DNA of 64,000 bases from Arthrobacter globiformis NBRC 12137 (GTDB lineage Bacteria; Actinomycetota; Actinomycetes; Actinomycetales; Micrococcaceae). The position numbers were made by a program, and so were the translations under genes. Positions 1-9,248 of this stretch are shown here, one piece after another. The notes under the pieces are model-generated. The model had not been told where the DNA came from. It saw only the letters and a list, made by a program, of their open reading frames with translations, and did no database searches. The stretch is from the NCBI RefSeq assembly GCF_000238915.1, contig NZ_BAEG01000054.1:62001-126000 (forward strand), in the 5' to 3' direction. Numbering within the stretch: position 1 is the stretch's first letter; the number at the start of each line of letters is the position of its first letter.

Positions 1-2
1 TG

Positions 3-350
3 GACGTCCTGACGCAGGCCGGTCCGCTGCGCTGCGAGACCGGCCGCAACATGCTGGACGACATGACCCGGATCGTCGGCACTCCGCTCCGGAAGAGCAC
101 CGTAGACCTCGCCCGCACACTGGCCGACACGGTGCCCAACGCCTCGGTGGTCTTCCTCGTCGCGGGCAGCCAAGTGACGCCCACCCAGCTGCGCTCGGCC
201 GCCGCCTCGGTGCCGCCCGGCGTCCGCAGCCTCGCCGTGCTCGTTGACCTTGGCGCTGCGCCGGCCCGCGCCAACATTGGCGACCTGACCGTCCTCACGG
301 TCGGTGACCTCTCCGACCTTCCCTCCGTCCTGCGAAAGGCTGCAGCATGA
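3..350 (+). CDS. DUF58 domain protein, C-terminal fragment
   Basis: The reading frame is open from the left edge, so the start lies outside the window and only about 115 C-terminal residues are present. The visible part contains LDDMTRI and an alpha/beta segment (VVFLVAGSQVTP, LAVLVDL) that resembles the von Willebrand A-like end of DUF58 proteins. These usually sit between a MoxR-type AAA ATPase and a transglutaminase-like gene, and a transglutaminase-like gene follows here. Its TGA stop overlaps the next ATG (ATGA at 347-350), which suggests translational coupling. The family name is inferred from this short tail plus context. Biochemical function is unknown. Confidence 0.6.
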   Translation, partial: DVLTQAGPLRCETGRNMLDDMTRIVGTPLRKSTVDLARTLADTVPNASVVFLVAGSQVTPTQLRSAAASVPPGVRSLAVLVDLGAAPARANIGDLTVLTVGDLSDLPSVLRKAAA

Positions 351-2770
351 GTGAGGCCCCCGGTCTCCGCCCCCGCCGTTCAGACAGCGCCCGCCGTTCG
401 GCCCGGCCCGCTGCCGCGTCCGCGTTCGCGGACGGCCGGCCGCGGTGGCATTTTGTGCTCGACGGCGGTGCCCTCACCATGCTGCTCGGGCTGGGTATCC
501 TCGGGTTCAGCCTTAGCTTCGGCGGCGACCCCCATTACCTGGTTGCCGGTTTTGGCGGGATCATCCTGGGCCTGGCCATCGCTGCCGGCAACGCCCATTT
601 CCGGCTGGGCCTGCTGATCACCACGGCCCTGGCCTTCGGCGGTTACCTGGTACTGGGGACGGCCCTCGCCGTCCCCGACGCCGCAGTGGCTGGAATCCTG
701 CCCAGCCTGGAATCCCTGCGCACGCTGCTGCTCGGCGTCGTCTTCTCCTGGAAGGACATGCTCACCGTCGGAGTGCCCGTGGGCACCGCAGGCGGCGTGC
801 TGATCGTCCCCTTCCTGAGCTCACTCATCACGGCAGCCGCCGCCGGCGTCCTCACATGGCGGATCCGGAGCCCCTACTGGCCGCTGCTGCCGGTCCTGGT
901 CCTGTTCGTCACGGGCATCGCCTTCAGCACCAACGCCGGGTTCCTGACCGTGGAACGGGGCATCGCGCTGACGGTGGTGGGCATCGCCTGGGCCACCTTC
1001 CGGCGCGACGCCCTTCGCCGGCACGACACCCACAAGGTCTCGGTGAACCGTCCCCCGCACGACGCCGGCACTGCCGGGAAGGCGCGCATGCGCCGCTTGG
1101 CGGCCGGAGCCGCAGTCCTGGCGGCGACGGTGGGCATCACCACGGCGGTATCGCCGCTGATCGCCGCCGGTGACGAGCGGCGAGTCCTCCGCAACGTCGT
1201 CGTACCGCCCTTTGACCCCAAGGCCTACGTCACGCCGCTGGCGAGCTTCCGCAACTTCGTCAAGGACAAGAAGGACGACGCCCTGTTCACCGTCAAGGGG
1301 CTGCCGAAAGACGCGCGGGTCCGGCTCGGGGCACTCGATTCCTTCAACGGCACCAACTACAGCATGGATCCGAACGGCTCCGGCAGCTTCAGCAAGGTGG
1401 GCGATGCGAAGTCGATCAACACGCTCGCCGGTTCCACGGACTCGGTGCCGACGAACGACTACAGCCTGGACATCACCATTGATGACTACCAGGGCTACTT
1501 CGTCCCGGGCGGCCGGAAGACCACCGGGCTGAGCTTTGGCCCGGGCTCATCCGCCGCCGCCTCGGGGCTGTACTTCAACTCCGGAACCGACACCGCGGTG
1601 ACCACCCAGGGCCTGTCCCGGGGCGATTCCTACACCGTCCAGGTCTCGGACCCGGTGAAGCTCGAGCATGGGCAACTGACGCAATACGACTTCGCCAAGG
1701 TCAGCCTGCCCGACACCACCGACGTGCCGCCGGTGGTGGGCGCCCAGGCAAACGACCTCGCTGCGGACGCCCCGACCGCCGCGGACCAGGTCCGTCAGAT
1801 CGAGGCCCACTTCCAGAAGAAGGGTGCCTTCAGCAACGGGCTCATCGCCGACGGGCAGCTCCCGAGCGTCTCGGGGCACGGCGCGGCGCGCATCCGCGAC
1901 CTACTGACCGCCAAGCAGATGCTGGGCGACGATGAGCAGTATGCCGTGGCGATGTCCCTGATGCTTCGCCATTTGGGCATCCCCTCGCGCGTGGTGATGG
2001 GCTTCTATCCCGACCCGAAGAGCCCGGAGAACGGTGCCGGCGAAATCAGGATCCTGGGCAAGGACGTCCATGCCTGGGTGGAGGTGGCCTTCGACCGCGT
2101 GGGCTGGGTGGCCTTCGACCCCACCCCGCCCAAGGACAACGTTCCCATCCCGCCCGATCCGGAAAACAAGTCCAAGCCCAAGCCCCAGGTCCTGCAGCCG
2201 CCGCCACCGCCGCAGGAACCGGCCGACCTGCCGCCGGACTCCTCTCCCGACGCCCTCGACGCCGACGAGAAGAAAAACAACCCCTGGCTTATCTGGGGTC
2301 CCATCCTCACCGCCATCGGCATCGCCATGATTCCCGCAGGCATCCTCGCACTGCCGCTGCTGCTCATCGCCCTGCTCAAGTCCCGGCGCCGGAAGGCCCG
2401 CTTCACCGGCGGCGATCCTGCCCAGCGGGTCGGAGGCGGCTGGAACGAGGTCCTCAGCCTGGCAACGGACATGGGTGCCAATGTGGACAAGCGTGCAACC
2501 AGGCGGGAAACGGCGGCGGTAGTCGCTGAGGCGTTCCCCGCCACCGGCACCACCACAACCCTGCTCGCGCACCGGGCTGACGCCTCCATCTTCGGGGCGG
2601 TCCAGCCGAGCGAGGACGAGGTGCGGGAGTACTGGGACGTCGTGGACGGCTCGCTCAGGGAGATGACCGGAACCGTTGGCTTCTGGCGGCGCCAGCAGGC
2701 GCGGTTCTCGCCACGGTCGCTGCTGGCTGAGGCCCGGGCGGCCCTGGCCGCGCGGGGGTTCCGGCGGTGA
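347..2770 (+). CDS. TgpA-type membrane protein with transglutaminase-like domain lacking the catalytic Cys
   Basis: An 807-residue protein. About seven hydrophobic segments fill residues 35-275, matching the DUF3488/TgpA N-terminal part. An extracytoplasmic region follows, then a transglutaminase-like core at about 500-600, a Pro/Lys-rich linker, one more membrane segment (about 645-675) and a cytoplasmic tail of about 130 residues. The core keeps the His and Asp positions (DVHAWVEV, VAFDPTPP). Where active family members read GDCEQF, this protein reads GDDEQYA, so Asp529 replaces the nucleophilic Cys. A structural or binding role is therefore more likely than crosslinking or proteolysis. The start is fixed by the 4-nt overlap with the upstream gene, and the stop overlaps the following GTG. 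Confidence 0.88.
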   Translation: MSEAPGLRPRRSDSARRSARPAAASAFADGRPRWHFVLDGGALTMLLGLGILGFSLSFGGDPHYLVAGFGGIILGLAIAAGNAHFRLGLLITTALAFGGYLVLGTALAVPDAAVAGILPSLESLRTLLLGVVFSWKDMLTVGVPVGTAGGVLIVPFLSSLITAAAAGVLTWRIRSPYWPLLPVLVLFVTGIAFSTNAGFLTVERGIALTVVGIAWATFRRDALRRHDTHKVSVNRPPHDAGTAGKARMRRLAAGAAVLAATVGITTAVSPLIAAGDERRVLRNVVVPPFDPKAYVTPLASFRNFVKDKKDDALFTVKGLPKDARVRLGALDSFNGTNYSMDPNGSGSFSKVGDAKSINTLAGSTDSVPTNDYSLDITIDDYQGYFVPGGRKTTGLSFGPGSSAAASGLYFNSGTDTAVTTQGLSRGDSYTVQVSDPVKLEHGQLTQYDFAKVSLPDTTDVPPVVGAQANDLAADAPTAADQVRQIEAHFQKKGAFSNGLIADGQLPSVSGHGAARIRDLLTAKQMLGDDEQYAVAMSLMLRHLGIPSRVVMGFYPDPKSPENGAGEIRILGKDVHAWVEVAFDRVGWVAFDPTPPKDNVPIPPDPENKSKPKPQVLQPPPPPQEPADLPPDSSPDALDADEKKNNPWLIWGPILTAIGIAMIPAGILALPLLLIALLKSRRRKARFTGGDPAQRVGGGWNEVLSLATDMGANVDKRATRRETAAVVAEAFPATGTTTTLLAHRADASIFGAVQPSEDEVREYWDVVDGSLREMTGTVGFWRRQQARFSPRSLLAEARAALAARGFRR

Positions 2771-4122
2771 ACGGCGAGGGGCCCGGAGCTGCCGGGGGAA
2801 CAGACCGGTGCCTGCGCTGTGGGCAGCCTGTCCTGGCCGGGGCGAGCTTTTGCGGTGCGTGCGGCACCCCGCTGCCCAACAGGGGAGCCATGCCCAGCCG
2901 GGGCGGGAGGCAAGCCGTTCCGATTCCCGGTAGCATCCCGGTAGGGCTGGGGGAAGGATCGGACATGTCAGGCACTCTTGCGCTGGTTCCAGCGGCGCCG
3001 GGCAAACGCCTCGGCGCAGCCGTCCTCGACTGGCTTGCGCCGGTGGCCATCCTGACGGTTCTGCTGTCGTTCGGGTTCGCAGGCATCACCAGCACGCGGA
3101 GCGCCGGACTCATCATCTACGACACAAGCCTGCTGGCGCTCCTTGGAAGCATCGGAGCCGGACTGGCGCTTGTCTACGCGTTCGCCGTCGCAACTGTCGA
3201 GGGCCGCTCAGGCAACACCATCGGCAACCGGCTGATGGGCATCCGCAGCGCCGACAAGGACGGCTACGCGCCGGGCCTCGGGGCTGTGTTCCTGCGGGGC
3301 ATCGTGACCGGCGCCGGCATCCTGCTGGCCGTCCTTGCCTCGGTACTGGTGGCCGTCTTCAAGTGGTTCGATGCCGCCCCGCTGATCCTCGGTCCGCTGC
3401 TGCTTCTCGGAACGGCCTGGGCCGCCGTCGTTGTGGTATCCAGCGCCTGGGACCGGAACGGCAAGCTCCGCGGATGGCACGACCGTGCGGCCAAGACCCT
3501 TGTGTTCGACGTCGTGAACGGCCGCAATCCCGTGGCCACCGGCGGCATCGAAGGCCCGTACAGCTTTGCACCCCTGGACCTGCCCCCGGTGCAGCACGTG
3601 GCATCCCCGGTGGCTTCCCGGACGCCGGTTGTCCCGGGCCCGGTTGCTTCCGAAACCCCGGTTGAGCCGCTCCCGCCTGCGGCCCATGCTGTTCACCTCG
3701 ATACTGCTGCTCATCCGGAAACTGCTGCTCACCCGGACGATGCGATGGACCGCACCCAGGTCCGCGCCGGCGTGCGCCAGGACGCGCCTGAGGCGGTGCT
3801 GAGGATAACGCTCGACGACGGCCGCGACTTCCGCCTGGAACGGACCGTCCTGATCGGACGCAATCCGGCACCCGCCGCCGGGGAATCGCAGGCACAGCTG
3901 CTGCCGGTCCCGGACCCCGGCAGGACCATTTCCAAGACACACCTCCACCTGCTCACGGACGGCACTGGCCTCTGGGTCACCGACCGGCATTCGACCAACG
4001 GCAGCGCCGTCACCACACCCGACGGCATGCGCACGGCGCTGCAGCCGGGCGTGCCCGCATATGTCAGCCCCGGAACCACAGTTCATTTCGGGGACCGCAC
4101 CTTCAACGTAGGACACGCATGA
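2767..4122 (+). CDS. Zinc-ribbon / RDD membrane / FHA domain protein
   Basis: A 451-residue protein starting with GTG inside the previous stop (GTGA). In order it has a short zinc ribbon (Cys pairs near residues 15/18 and 30/33), an RDD-type membrane domain with several hydrophobic helices (about 75-235, including NTIGNRLMGIR and DRAAKTLVFD), a Pro/Ala/His-rich linker, and a C-terminal FHA domain (about 345-440). The FHA phosphothreonine pocket looks intact: IGRN, SKTH and STNG. The FHA domain would face the cytoplasm and could recruit a partner phosphorylated by the kinase at 6861. The stop overlaps the next ATG. A role as membrane docking factor is inferred. Confidence 0.85.
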   Translation: MNGEGPGAAGGTDRCLRCGQPVLAGASFCGACGTPLPNRGAMPSRGGRQAVPIPGSIPVGLGEGSDMSGTLALVPAAPGKRLGAAVLDWLAPVAILTVLLSFGFAGITSTRSAGLIIYDTSLLALLGSIGAGLALVYAFAVATVEGRSGNTIGNRLMGIRSADKDGYAPGLGAVFLRGIVTGAGILLAVLASVLVAVFKWFDAAPLILGPLLLLGTAWAAVVVVSSAWDRNGKLRGWHDRAAKTLVFDVVNGRNPVATGGIEGPYSFAPLDLPPVQHVASPVASRTPVVPGPVASETPVEPLPPAAHAVHLDTAAHPETAAHPDDAMDRTQVRAGVRQDAPEAVLRITLDDGRDFRLERTVLIGRNPAPAAGESQAQLLPVPDPGRTISKTHLHLLTDGTGLWVTDRHSTNGSAVTTPDGMRTALQPGVPAYVSPGTTVHFGDRTFNVGHA

Positions 4123-4997
4123 ATTCACAGCAGGTGGCCGGAACTCCAGGGACCGGCGGCGAGCCGGGCCTCAGGCTGAGCTACGGCTACGGAACGGACC
4201 GGGGCCTTCGCCGCGAGCTCAATGAGGACTCGTACATAGCCTCGGATCCTGTGTTCGCCGTCGCTGACGGCATGGGCGGCCACGAAGCCGGCGAGGTAGC
4301 CAGCGGCATGTGCGTGCGGGCGCTGGCACAATTGCCGCAACTGGCCACGGGGGAGCGGACAGCCACCGCGGGAGTGGTGCAGCAGTATCTGTCCAGCGCC
4401 GACGAATCGATCCGTTCCGCCACCGGCTCGCGGGCCGGAACGACGCTCAGCGGCGTGGTGGTCGTGGAGCAGATGGGTGTTCCCTACTGGCTGGTTATGA
4501 ACATCGGGGATTCCCGGACGTACCGGCTGAGCCAGGGCCGGCTCTCGCAGGTCAGCGTGGACCACTCCGAGGTCCAGGAGCTCGTCGAGAGTGGCGAGAT
4601 CACCGCCGAGGAGGCCGCGGTTCATCCCCGCCGGCACGTCGTGACGCGCGCGCTGGGCGCCGGCGACGAGACTGAAGCCGACTACTGGCTCCTGCCCATT
4701 GAGGAAGGTGACCGGATGATGGTGTGCTCGGACGGTCTCAACGGGGAGCTGACGGACGGTCAGATGCTGGAGATCCTCAGCACTGTCGAGGACCCCCAGG
4801 AAGCCGTGGATGCCCTGATCCAGGCAGCGCTGAGGCGCGGGGGCCGGGACAACATCACGGTGATCGTCATCGACGCCAGGAACGTGCTCAACGATGCCGG
4901 TATCGCGACGACGGCTCCCCGGACCGCCGCCGACGCGGAAGAGGAAGACACGCTGCCGCGTGCCGGCAGCGAGGACGCCGTCAATGGCCGCAGCTAG
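4119..4997 (+). CDS. PP2C-family Ser/Thr protein phosphatase
   Basis: A 292-residue soluble protein with the full set of PP2C metal-binding motifs: RELNEDS near the N-terminus, VADGMGGHEAGE near residue 50, NIGDSRTYRL, CSDGLNGELTD and GGRDNITVIV. It should remove phosphate from Ser/Thr residues using Mn/Mg. It lies in the same coupled operon as a Ser/Thr kinase and four FHA proteins, so it is the likely opponent of that kinase, as with PstP and PknB in mycobacteria. The last 40 residues are an acidic tail outside the domain. The start overlaps the upstream stop (ATGA). Confidence 0.93.
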   Translation: MNSQQVAGTPGTGGEPGLRLSYGYGTDRGLRRELNEDSYIASDPVFAVADGMGGHEAGEVASGMCVRALAQLPQLATGERTATAGVVQQYLSSADESIRSATGSRAGTTLSGVVVVEQMGVPYWLVMNIGDSRTYRLSQGRLSQVSVDHSEVQELVESGEITAEEAAVHPRRHVVTRALGAGDETEADYWLLPIEEGDRMMVCSDGLNGELTDGQMLEILSTVEDPQEAVDALIQAALRRGGRDNITVIVIDARNVLNDAGIATTAPRTAADAEEEDTLPRAGSEDAVNGRS

Positions 4998-6864
4998 CTA
5001 TGTCCCCGGTGGATGGCTGGGCCTCATCCGGTCGGGAACTGCGGTGATCCTCGACCCCGCCACTCCGGCCACGCTGGTCAGCACGGTGTGGGATCTGCTG
5101 GCGAAAGGCCCGGACGCAGCCGAGATTCTTCATGCCGTAACCGGAGGATTCGGAGCTCCCCTGTCCGCCAGCCCGTGGTTCGGGATCATCGGGTTCAGTG
5201 ACTCGCTGCGGGTCTTCCTGCGCGGCGACATCGACCTGACAGTCCAGCTCCCGTCGGGTCCCGTGAACCTCGACGGCCGGAACGTCACCACCTGGACCGA
5301 GCGGTGGCTGGATACACCCGAGTGGTTCAGCGTGGCGGTGCCCGAAGCCGCGTCAGGGCAGTCCGCTCCGTCGGGGCCCGGCTCCGTTGCTGGCAAGCCG
5401 GCCGGCGCGTTGCCTGTTGCCGAATTGCCCGTGGTGGAAGGGGCAATGCTGCTGCAGTCCCTGCGCGTCAGCCTTACCGGACCCGGACAAGCACTGTCAT
5501 TCCGGCCGGAAACTGCTGCTCCTGCAATGTCTGTTGCTGCCACGTCTGCGGCTGCAATGTCTGTTGCTGCCACGTCTGCGGCTGCAATGTCTGTTGCTGC
5601 CACGTCTGCGGCTGCAATGTCTGTTGCTGCCACGTCTGCGGCTGCAATGTCTGTTGCTGCCACGTCTGCGGCTGCAATGTCTGTTGCTGCCACGTCTATG
5701 GAGGCGTCGGCGGAGACTGTCGCCGGGCTGCAGGAAACTGTCACGGGCTTCACCGAGACCGGTGCTGCCGCTGCCGGGACATTGCCCGAGGAAGTCCTGT
5801 CCGAGGAAGCACCGTCCCAGGACGCGCCGCCCGAGGAATCACTGAGTCGGGAAGACAGCCCAGCCACCGAATTCACCAGCTCCTACGACCACCTCTGGGA
5901 CAAGACCGTGGTGCGCAGCATCGAGGACGCCGCCGTGCGGACCGGCGAGGAGGACGACGGCGGTGCTCCCGCAGCCGGGGAGGAGGCAGTTCAGGAAACA
6001 GCGGGCCAGGAAGCTGACCTGCCAGACGCTGACCTGCCAGACGCTGACCTGCCAGACGCTGACCTGCCAGACAATGCCGCCCGTGAAGCAGCGCCTCCGG
6101 CGCCTCCGTCGGCACCTGCGCTGTCAGGGCTGATCGACTCGGTGCCGTGGGCGACCGGCGGCGACCGTGCCCCGGGACCCCAGGTCCCGCCGTCGTTCGT
6201 CCCGCCGTCGTTCTCGGCGCCCAATGCCCAGTCACCGTTCCCGGGACCCCAGGTCCCGCCGTCGCTCCTCTCTGTGCCCGGGCCCCGCGAGGCAGCGGAA
6301 GGCGACCACGACGGCCAGACCGTCCTCAAGAGCGCTCTCCCCGCACCCGGGGCCCAGCAGACAGGGCAGAAACCGGAATCCGGCCAGGGCGTTGCCGCAG
6401 GCAACGGTCCCCTGGTACTGGCCCGGGTGTGCCCCGGCGGCCACGCCAACCCTCCCACCAGCGGCCAGTGCTTCACCTGCGGGGCGCCGCTTCCGGACGT
6501 CGCGAGCCAGGTGCCGCGCCCCCCGCTCGGCCGGCTGCGGCTGTCCACGGGGGAGCTGATCGACCTCGAACAGTCGCTCGTGATCGGGCGGCAGCCGTCC
6601 GTGTCCCGGGTCCAGGGCGGCACCATGCCGCGGCTGGTCCAGGTTGCCAGCCCCGGCGGTGACATTTCGAGGTCCCACGTGGAGGTCCGGCTGGAGGGCT
6701 GGCACGTCATGCTCTGCGACCTGAAGGCAACCAACGGCACGGTGCTGATCCGCGAGGGCCAGCCGCCGCGGCGCCTTGCCCAGAACGAAATGGCCATTAT
6801 TTTGGACGGCGACATCGCAGAACTCGGCGATGACGTTTCCTTGCGCTTCGAGGAGATCCTGTGA
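4984..6864 (+). CDS. Repeat-rich zinc-ribbon/FHA domain protein
   Basis: I place the start at ATG 4984, 14 nt inside the phosphatase gene, giving 626 residues. The longer reading from 4894 only adds out-of-frame phosphatase sequence. The N-terminal 150 residues hold no domain I recognise. A low-complexity middle follows, with six decapeptide repeats AAMSVAATSA (nt 5521-5700), four LPDAD-type pentapeptides (nt 6013-6072) and two PGPQVPPS blocks. A Cys/His ribbon (CPGGH, CFTCG) precedes a C-terminal FHA domain (about 510-620) with intact IGRQ, SRSH and TNG. The middle probably acts as a flexible, length-variable linker between the N-terminus and the FHA domain. The stop overlaps the kinase start. 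Confidence 0.82.
   Translation: MAAASYVPGGWLGLIRSGTAVILDPATPATLVSTVWDLLAKGPDAAEILHAVTGGFGAPLSASPWFGIIGFSDSLRVFLRGDIDLTVQLPSGPVNLDGRNVTTWTERWLDTPEWFSVAVPEAASGQSAPSGPGSVAGKPAGALPVAELPVVEGAMLLQSLRVSLTGPGQALSFRPETAAPAMSVAATSAAAMSVAATSAAAMSVAATSAAAMSVAATSAAAMSVAATSAAAMSVAATSMEASAETVAGLQETVTGFTETGAAAAGTLPEEVLSEEAPSQDAPPEESLSREDSPATEFTSSYDHLWDKTVVRSIEDAAVRTGEEDDGGAPAAGEEAVQETAGQEADLPDADLPDADLPDADLPDNAAREAAPPAPPSAPALSGLIDSVPWATGGDRAPGPQVPPSFVPPSFSAPNAQSPFPGPQVPPSLLSVPGPREAAEGDHDGQTVLKSALPAPGAQQTGQKPESGQGVAAGNGPLVLARVCPGGHANPPTSGQCFTCGAPLPDVASQVPRPPLGRLRLSTGELIDLEQSLVIGRQPSVSRVQGGTMPRLVQVASPGGDISRSHVEVRLEGWHVMLCDLKATNGTVLIREGQPPRRLAQNEMAIILDGDIAELGDDVSLRFEEIL
5521..5700 (+). repeat. Six tandem 30-bp coding repeats
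   Basis: Six back-to-back 30-bp units lie in frame in the FHA gene. The four inner units look identical by eye; the first differs in its first base and the last in its final bases. Each unit encodes AAMSVAATSA. The codons used (GTT, GCT, TCT) are less GC-rich than those around them. Near-identity at DNA level suggests recent expansion and possible length variation between strains. Confidence 0.97.
6013..6072 (+). repeat. Four tandem 15-bp coding repeats
   Basis: Four copies of GCTGACCTGCCAGAC, in frame, encode an acidic ADLPD repeat in the linker of the FHA protein. Confidence 0.95.
6174..6263 (+). repeat. Pair of direct repeats encoding PGPQVPPS
   Basis: The string GGGACCCCAGGTCCCGCCGT occurs near 6175 and again near 6242, about 67 bp apart, in frame in the proline-rich linker of the FHA protein. 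Confidence 0.85.
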
Positions 6865-8468
6865 GTTCCAAGCGGCCGGCGGCGCCACCGCCCCGCATTC
6901 CCGGTTTCAACTACGTCAGCCTGCTCGGATCGGGCGGCTTTTCCGACGTCTACCTCTACGAGCAGGACCGGCCTCGCCGCAAGGTTGCCGTGAAGGTCCT
7001 GCTGTCCGGCCTTAAGACCGAGGGCGCCCGCCGCCGGTTCGAGTCCGAGGCCAACCTCATGGCCCAGCTGTCCTCGCACCCCTTCATCGTCACCATCTTT
7101 GAAGCCGAGGTGACCGAGGACGGGCATTCCTACCTCGCCATGGAGTACTGCTCCCGGCCCAGCCTGGACGTCCGGTACCGCCGGCAGCGCTTCAGCGTGG
7201 ACGAGGTCCTGGCCGTCGGCATCCAGGTGGCCTCCGCCGTCGAAACGGCGCACCGGGCAGGCATCGCCCACCGTGACATCAAGCCCGCCAACATCCTGGT
7301 TACCGACTACAACCGTCCGGCGCTCACCGACTTCGGCATCTCCGGCACGCTGGCCGGCGACGTCGACGAGGACGCCGGGATGTCCATCCCGTGGTCCCCG
7401 CCGGAACAGTTCAGGGACGGCAGCGTCGACGGCGTGCTGGTGGACGTGTGGGCCCTCGGCGCCACGCTGTACACGCTGCTCGCCGGACGGTCGCCGTTCG
7501 TGCTGCCGGGCGGGGACAACTCCCAGCGTGAGCTCATTTCTCGCATCACCAACATGCCCGTACCCCGGCTGAGCCGCGCCGACGTGCCGGACTCCCTTGA
7601 ACTGGCCCTGGCAACGGCGATGGCCAAGCCGCCGGCCTCACGCTATTCGTCGGCCCACGCTTTCGCCCTGGCGCTGCAGCGGATCCAGGCCGAGCTCAAC
7701 CTGTCCGTCACGCCGTTCGAGGTGCTCGAGGAACGCTTGCCGGAGGACGTGCACCTGGACGACGGCGTGGAGGAGACCCGCGTCCGCAACGTCGCGTCCA
7801 TCGACCCGGACCGGACCGGAAGCGCCCCCACGTTCCCGGCCCGCACCAAGCCGCTGGACGGTGGGCCCGCACCGGCGCCAGGCCCGGTCAGCGGGCAGGC
7901 ACCGGGCATCCCGCCGTCGGGCTCTGCTGTACCGGCGCCGGGGCCGGCGGCGGACGACTGGGACGACGCCACGGTCCTGCGAAGCAACCAGCCCAAAGCT
8001 GCGGAGGATGATGCGCCCGGCCAGCCGGGAGACCAGCCGGCGGACCACGGGAAACGCAACCTGTGGCTCGCCATCTCCGGCGGAACGCTCCTGGCGCTGG
8101 CGGTCATCGTGGGCATCGTGATGGCATCGTCCGCGCCGCAGCCGGAGGTCCGGCCCACCGAAACGGTCAGCAAGCCGCCCGCCGACGCCATCGACGACGG
8201 GTCCGTGCCCGACGTCGCCAAGCTGGCCGGCAGCGCGGGCGCGCAGGGTAAGGTCCGGTTCACCTGGACCAACCCCCAGCCGAAGCCCGGGGACACCTAC
8301 AAGTGGCGGATCAAAACGGTCAAAGGCGGCGGAAACTACCTGTCGACGTCGGCCACCCGGGTGGATGTCACGGCGAATCCGGCCGAACCCACCTGCGTCC
8401 AGGTGATCATCGTCCGCGCCGACGGATCGGCATCACCCGCCGGCGAGGACTCCATCGCCTGCCTTTAG
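6861..8468 (+). CDS. Membrane-anchored Ser/Thr protein kinase
   Basis: A 535-residue PknB-like kinase starting with GTG in the preceding stop. The glycine loop (GSGGFSDVYLYEQ), the Lys in VAVKVLLSG, the HRDIKPANIL catalytic loop (near 137) and the DFG (near 157) are all present, so it should be active. A Pro/Ala-rich linker leads to one membrane segment (about 398-422). About 110 extracytoplasmic residues follow, with a beta-rich stretch (VRFTWTNPQ to CVQVIIVRADG) resembling a fibronectin-III-like sensor. No PASTA repeats are present, so the sensed signal differs from that of PknB. Likely substrates are products of the same operon that would be read by its FHA domains. Confidence 0.93.
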   Translation: MSSKRPAAPPPRIPGFNYVSLLGSGGFSDVYLYEQDRPRRKVAVKVLLSGLKTEGARRRFESEANLMAQLSSHPFIVTIFEAEVTEDGHSYLAMEYCSRPSLDVRYRRQRFSVDEVLAVGIQVASAVETAHRAGIAHRDIKPANILVTDYNRPALTDFGISGTLAGDVDEDAGMSIPWSPPEQFRDGSVDGVLVDVWALGATLYTLLAGRSPFVLPGGDNSQRELISRITNMPVPRLSRADVPDSLELALATAMAKPPASRYSSAHAFALALQRIQAELNLSVTPFEVLEERLPEDVHLDDGVEETRVRNVASIDPDRTGSAPTFPARTKPLDGGPAPAPGPVSGQAPGIPPSGSAVPAPGPAADDWDDATVLRSNQPKAAEDDAPGQPGDQPADHGKRNLWLAISGGTLLALAVIVGIVMASSAPQPEVRPTETVSKPPADAIDDGSVPDVAKLAGSAGAQGKVRFTWTNPQPKPGDTYKWRIKTVKGGGNYLSTSATRVDVTANPAEPTCVQVIIVRADGSASPAGEDSIACL

Positions 8469-8543
8469 CACCCCGCAGCGGCAGGCATGAGAAGCATCAA
8501 CTGCCGCCCGGCATCAACAGACCCAACGACAAGACGGGAAACC

Positions 8544-9248
8544 ATGGGAGACCTGGCCATAGATTTCTGCGGCGAGTGGTACGAACCGACCGATGAGGAC
8601 ATCTTCAGCATCGGCCGCGAAGGCGACCTCGAGGTGGACGACAACCCGTACCTGCACCGGCGCTTCCTCCAGATTGCCAGGTACGACGGCATCTGGTGGC
8701 TCAGCAACGTGGGCAGCCGGCTCTCCGCCACGGTGGCCGACGGATCCGGCGGCATGCAGGCCTGGCTCTCACCCGGCGCCCGGCTGCCGCTCGTCTTCAG
8801 CCACACCAGCGTCATCTTCACGGCCGGACCCACCACCTACGAATTCGCCGTCCACCTGAAAACGCCGTCGTTCCGGCAGGAGACCAGCAGCGAAGCCAGC
8901 AGCGGGGACACCACCATCGGCCCGGTGGTCTTCACGGACTCCCAGAAAGCACTCATCGTGGCGCTCGCCGAGCCCATGCTCCGGCGCGAAGGCACCGGAT
9001 TCAGCGCCATTCCGTCGTCGGCAGAGGCGGCCCGGACCCTGGGCTGGGCCATCACACGGTTCAACCGGAAGCTGGACAACGTGTGTGACAAACTGGACCG
9101 GGCCGGCGTGGCCGGCCTTCGCGGAGGCGGCGGCAAGCTGGCCACCAACCGCCGTGCACGCCTCGTGGAGCACGCGGTCACCTCGCACCTGGTCACCGCC
9201 GACGACCTCCACCTCCTGGAAAAGATGCGCGGGGACGGCGAAGCATGA
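8544..9248 (+). CDS. Small protein with a degenerate FHA-like domain
   Basis: I chose ATG 8544, which follows a GGGAA ribosome site, giving 234 residues; an upstream ATG at 8487 lies in sequence with no domain. Residues 1-110 look like an FHA fold (SIGREGDLEVDD, LHRRFLQIARYDGIWWLSN). The usual Ser-x-x-His and Asn pocket residues are altered, so phosphothreonine binding is doubtful. Residues 125-230 have a helical, possibly winged-helix character (LVVALAEPMLRREG, AARTLGWAITRFNRKLDNVCDKL). It precedes the FtsK-type ATPase gene and overlaps it by 4 nt. Its role is unknown and may be to link kinase state to the ATPase. Confidence 0.75.
   Translation: MGDLAIDFCGEWYEPTDEDIFSIGREGDLEVDDNPYLHRRFLQIARYDGIWWLSNVGSRLSATVADGSGGMQAWLSPGARLPLVFSHTSVIFTAGPTTYEFAVHLKTPSFRQETSSEASSGDTTIGPVVFTDSQKALIVALAEPMLRREGTGFSAIPSSAEAARTLGWAITRFNRKLDNVCDKLDRAGVAGLRGGGGKLATNRRARLVEHAVTSHLVTADDLHLLEKMRGDGEA

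Noticed and set aside
5521-5700. Regular 30-bp repeats as a possible CRISPR array
   Set aside because: There are no spacers; units are directly adjacent and in frame inside a coding sequence.
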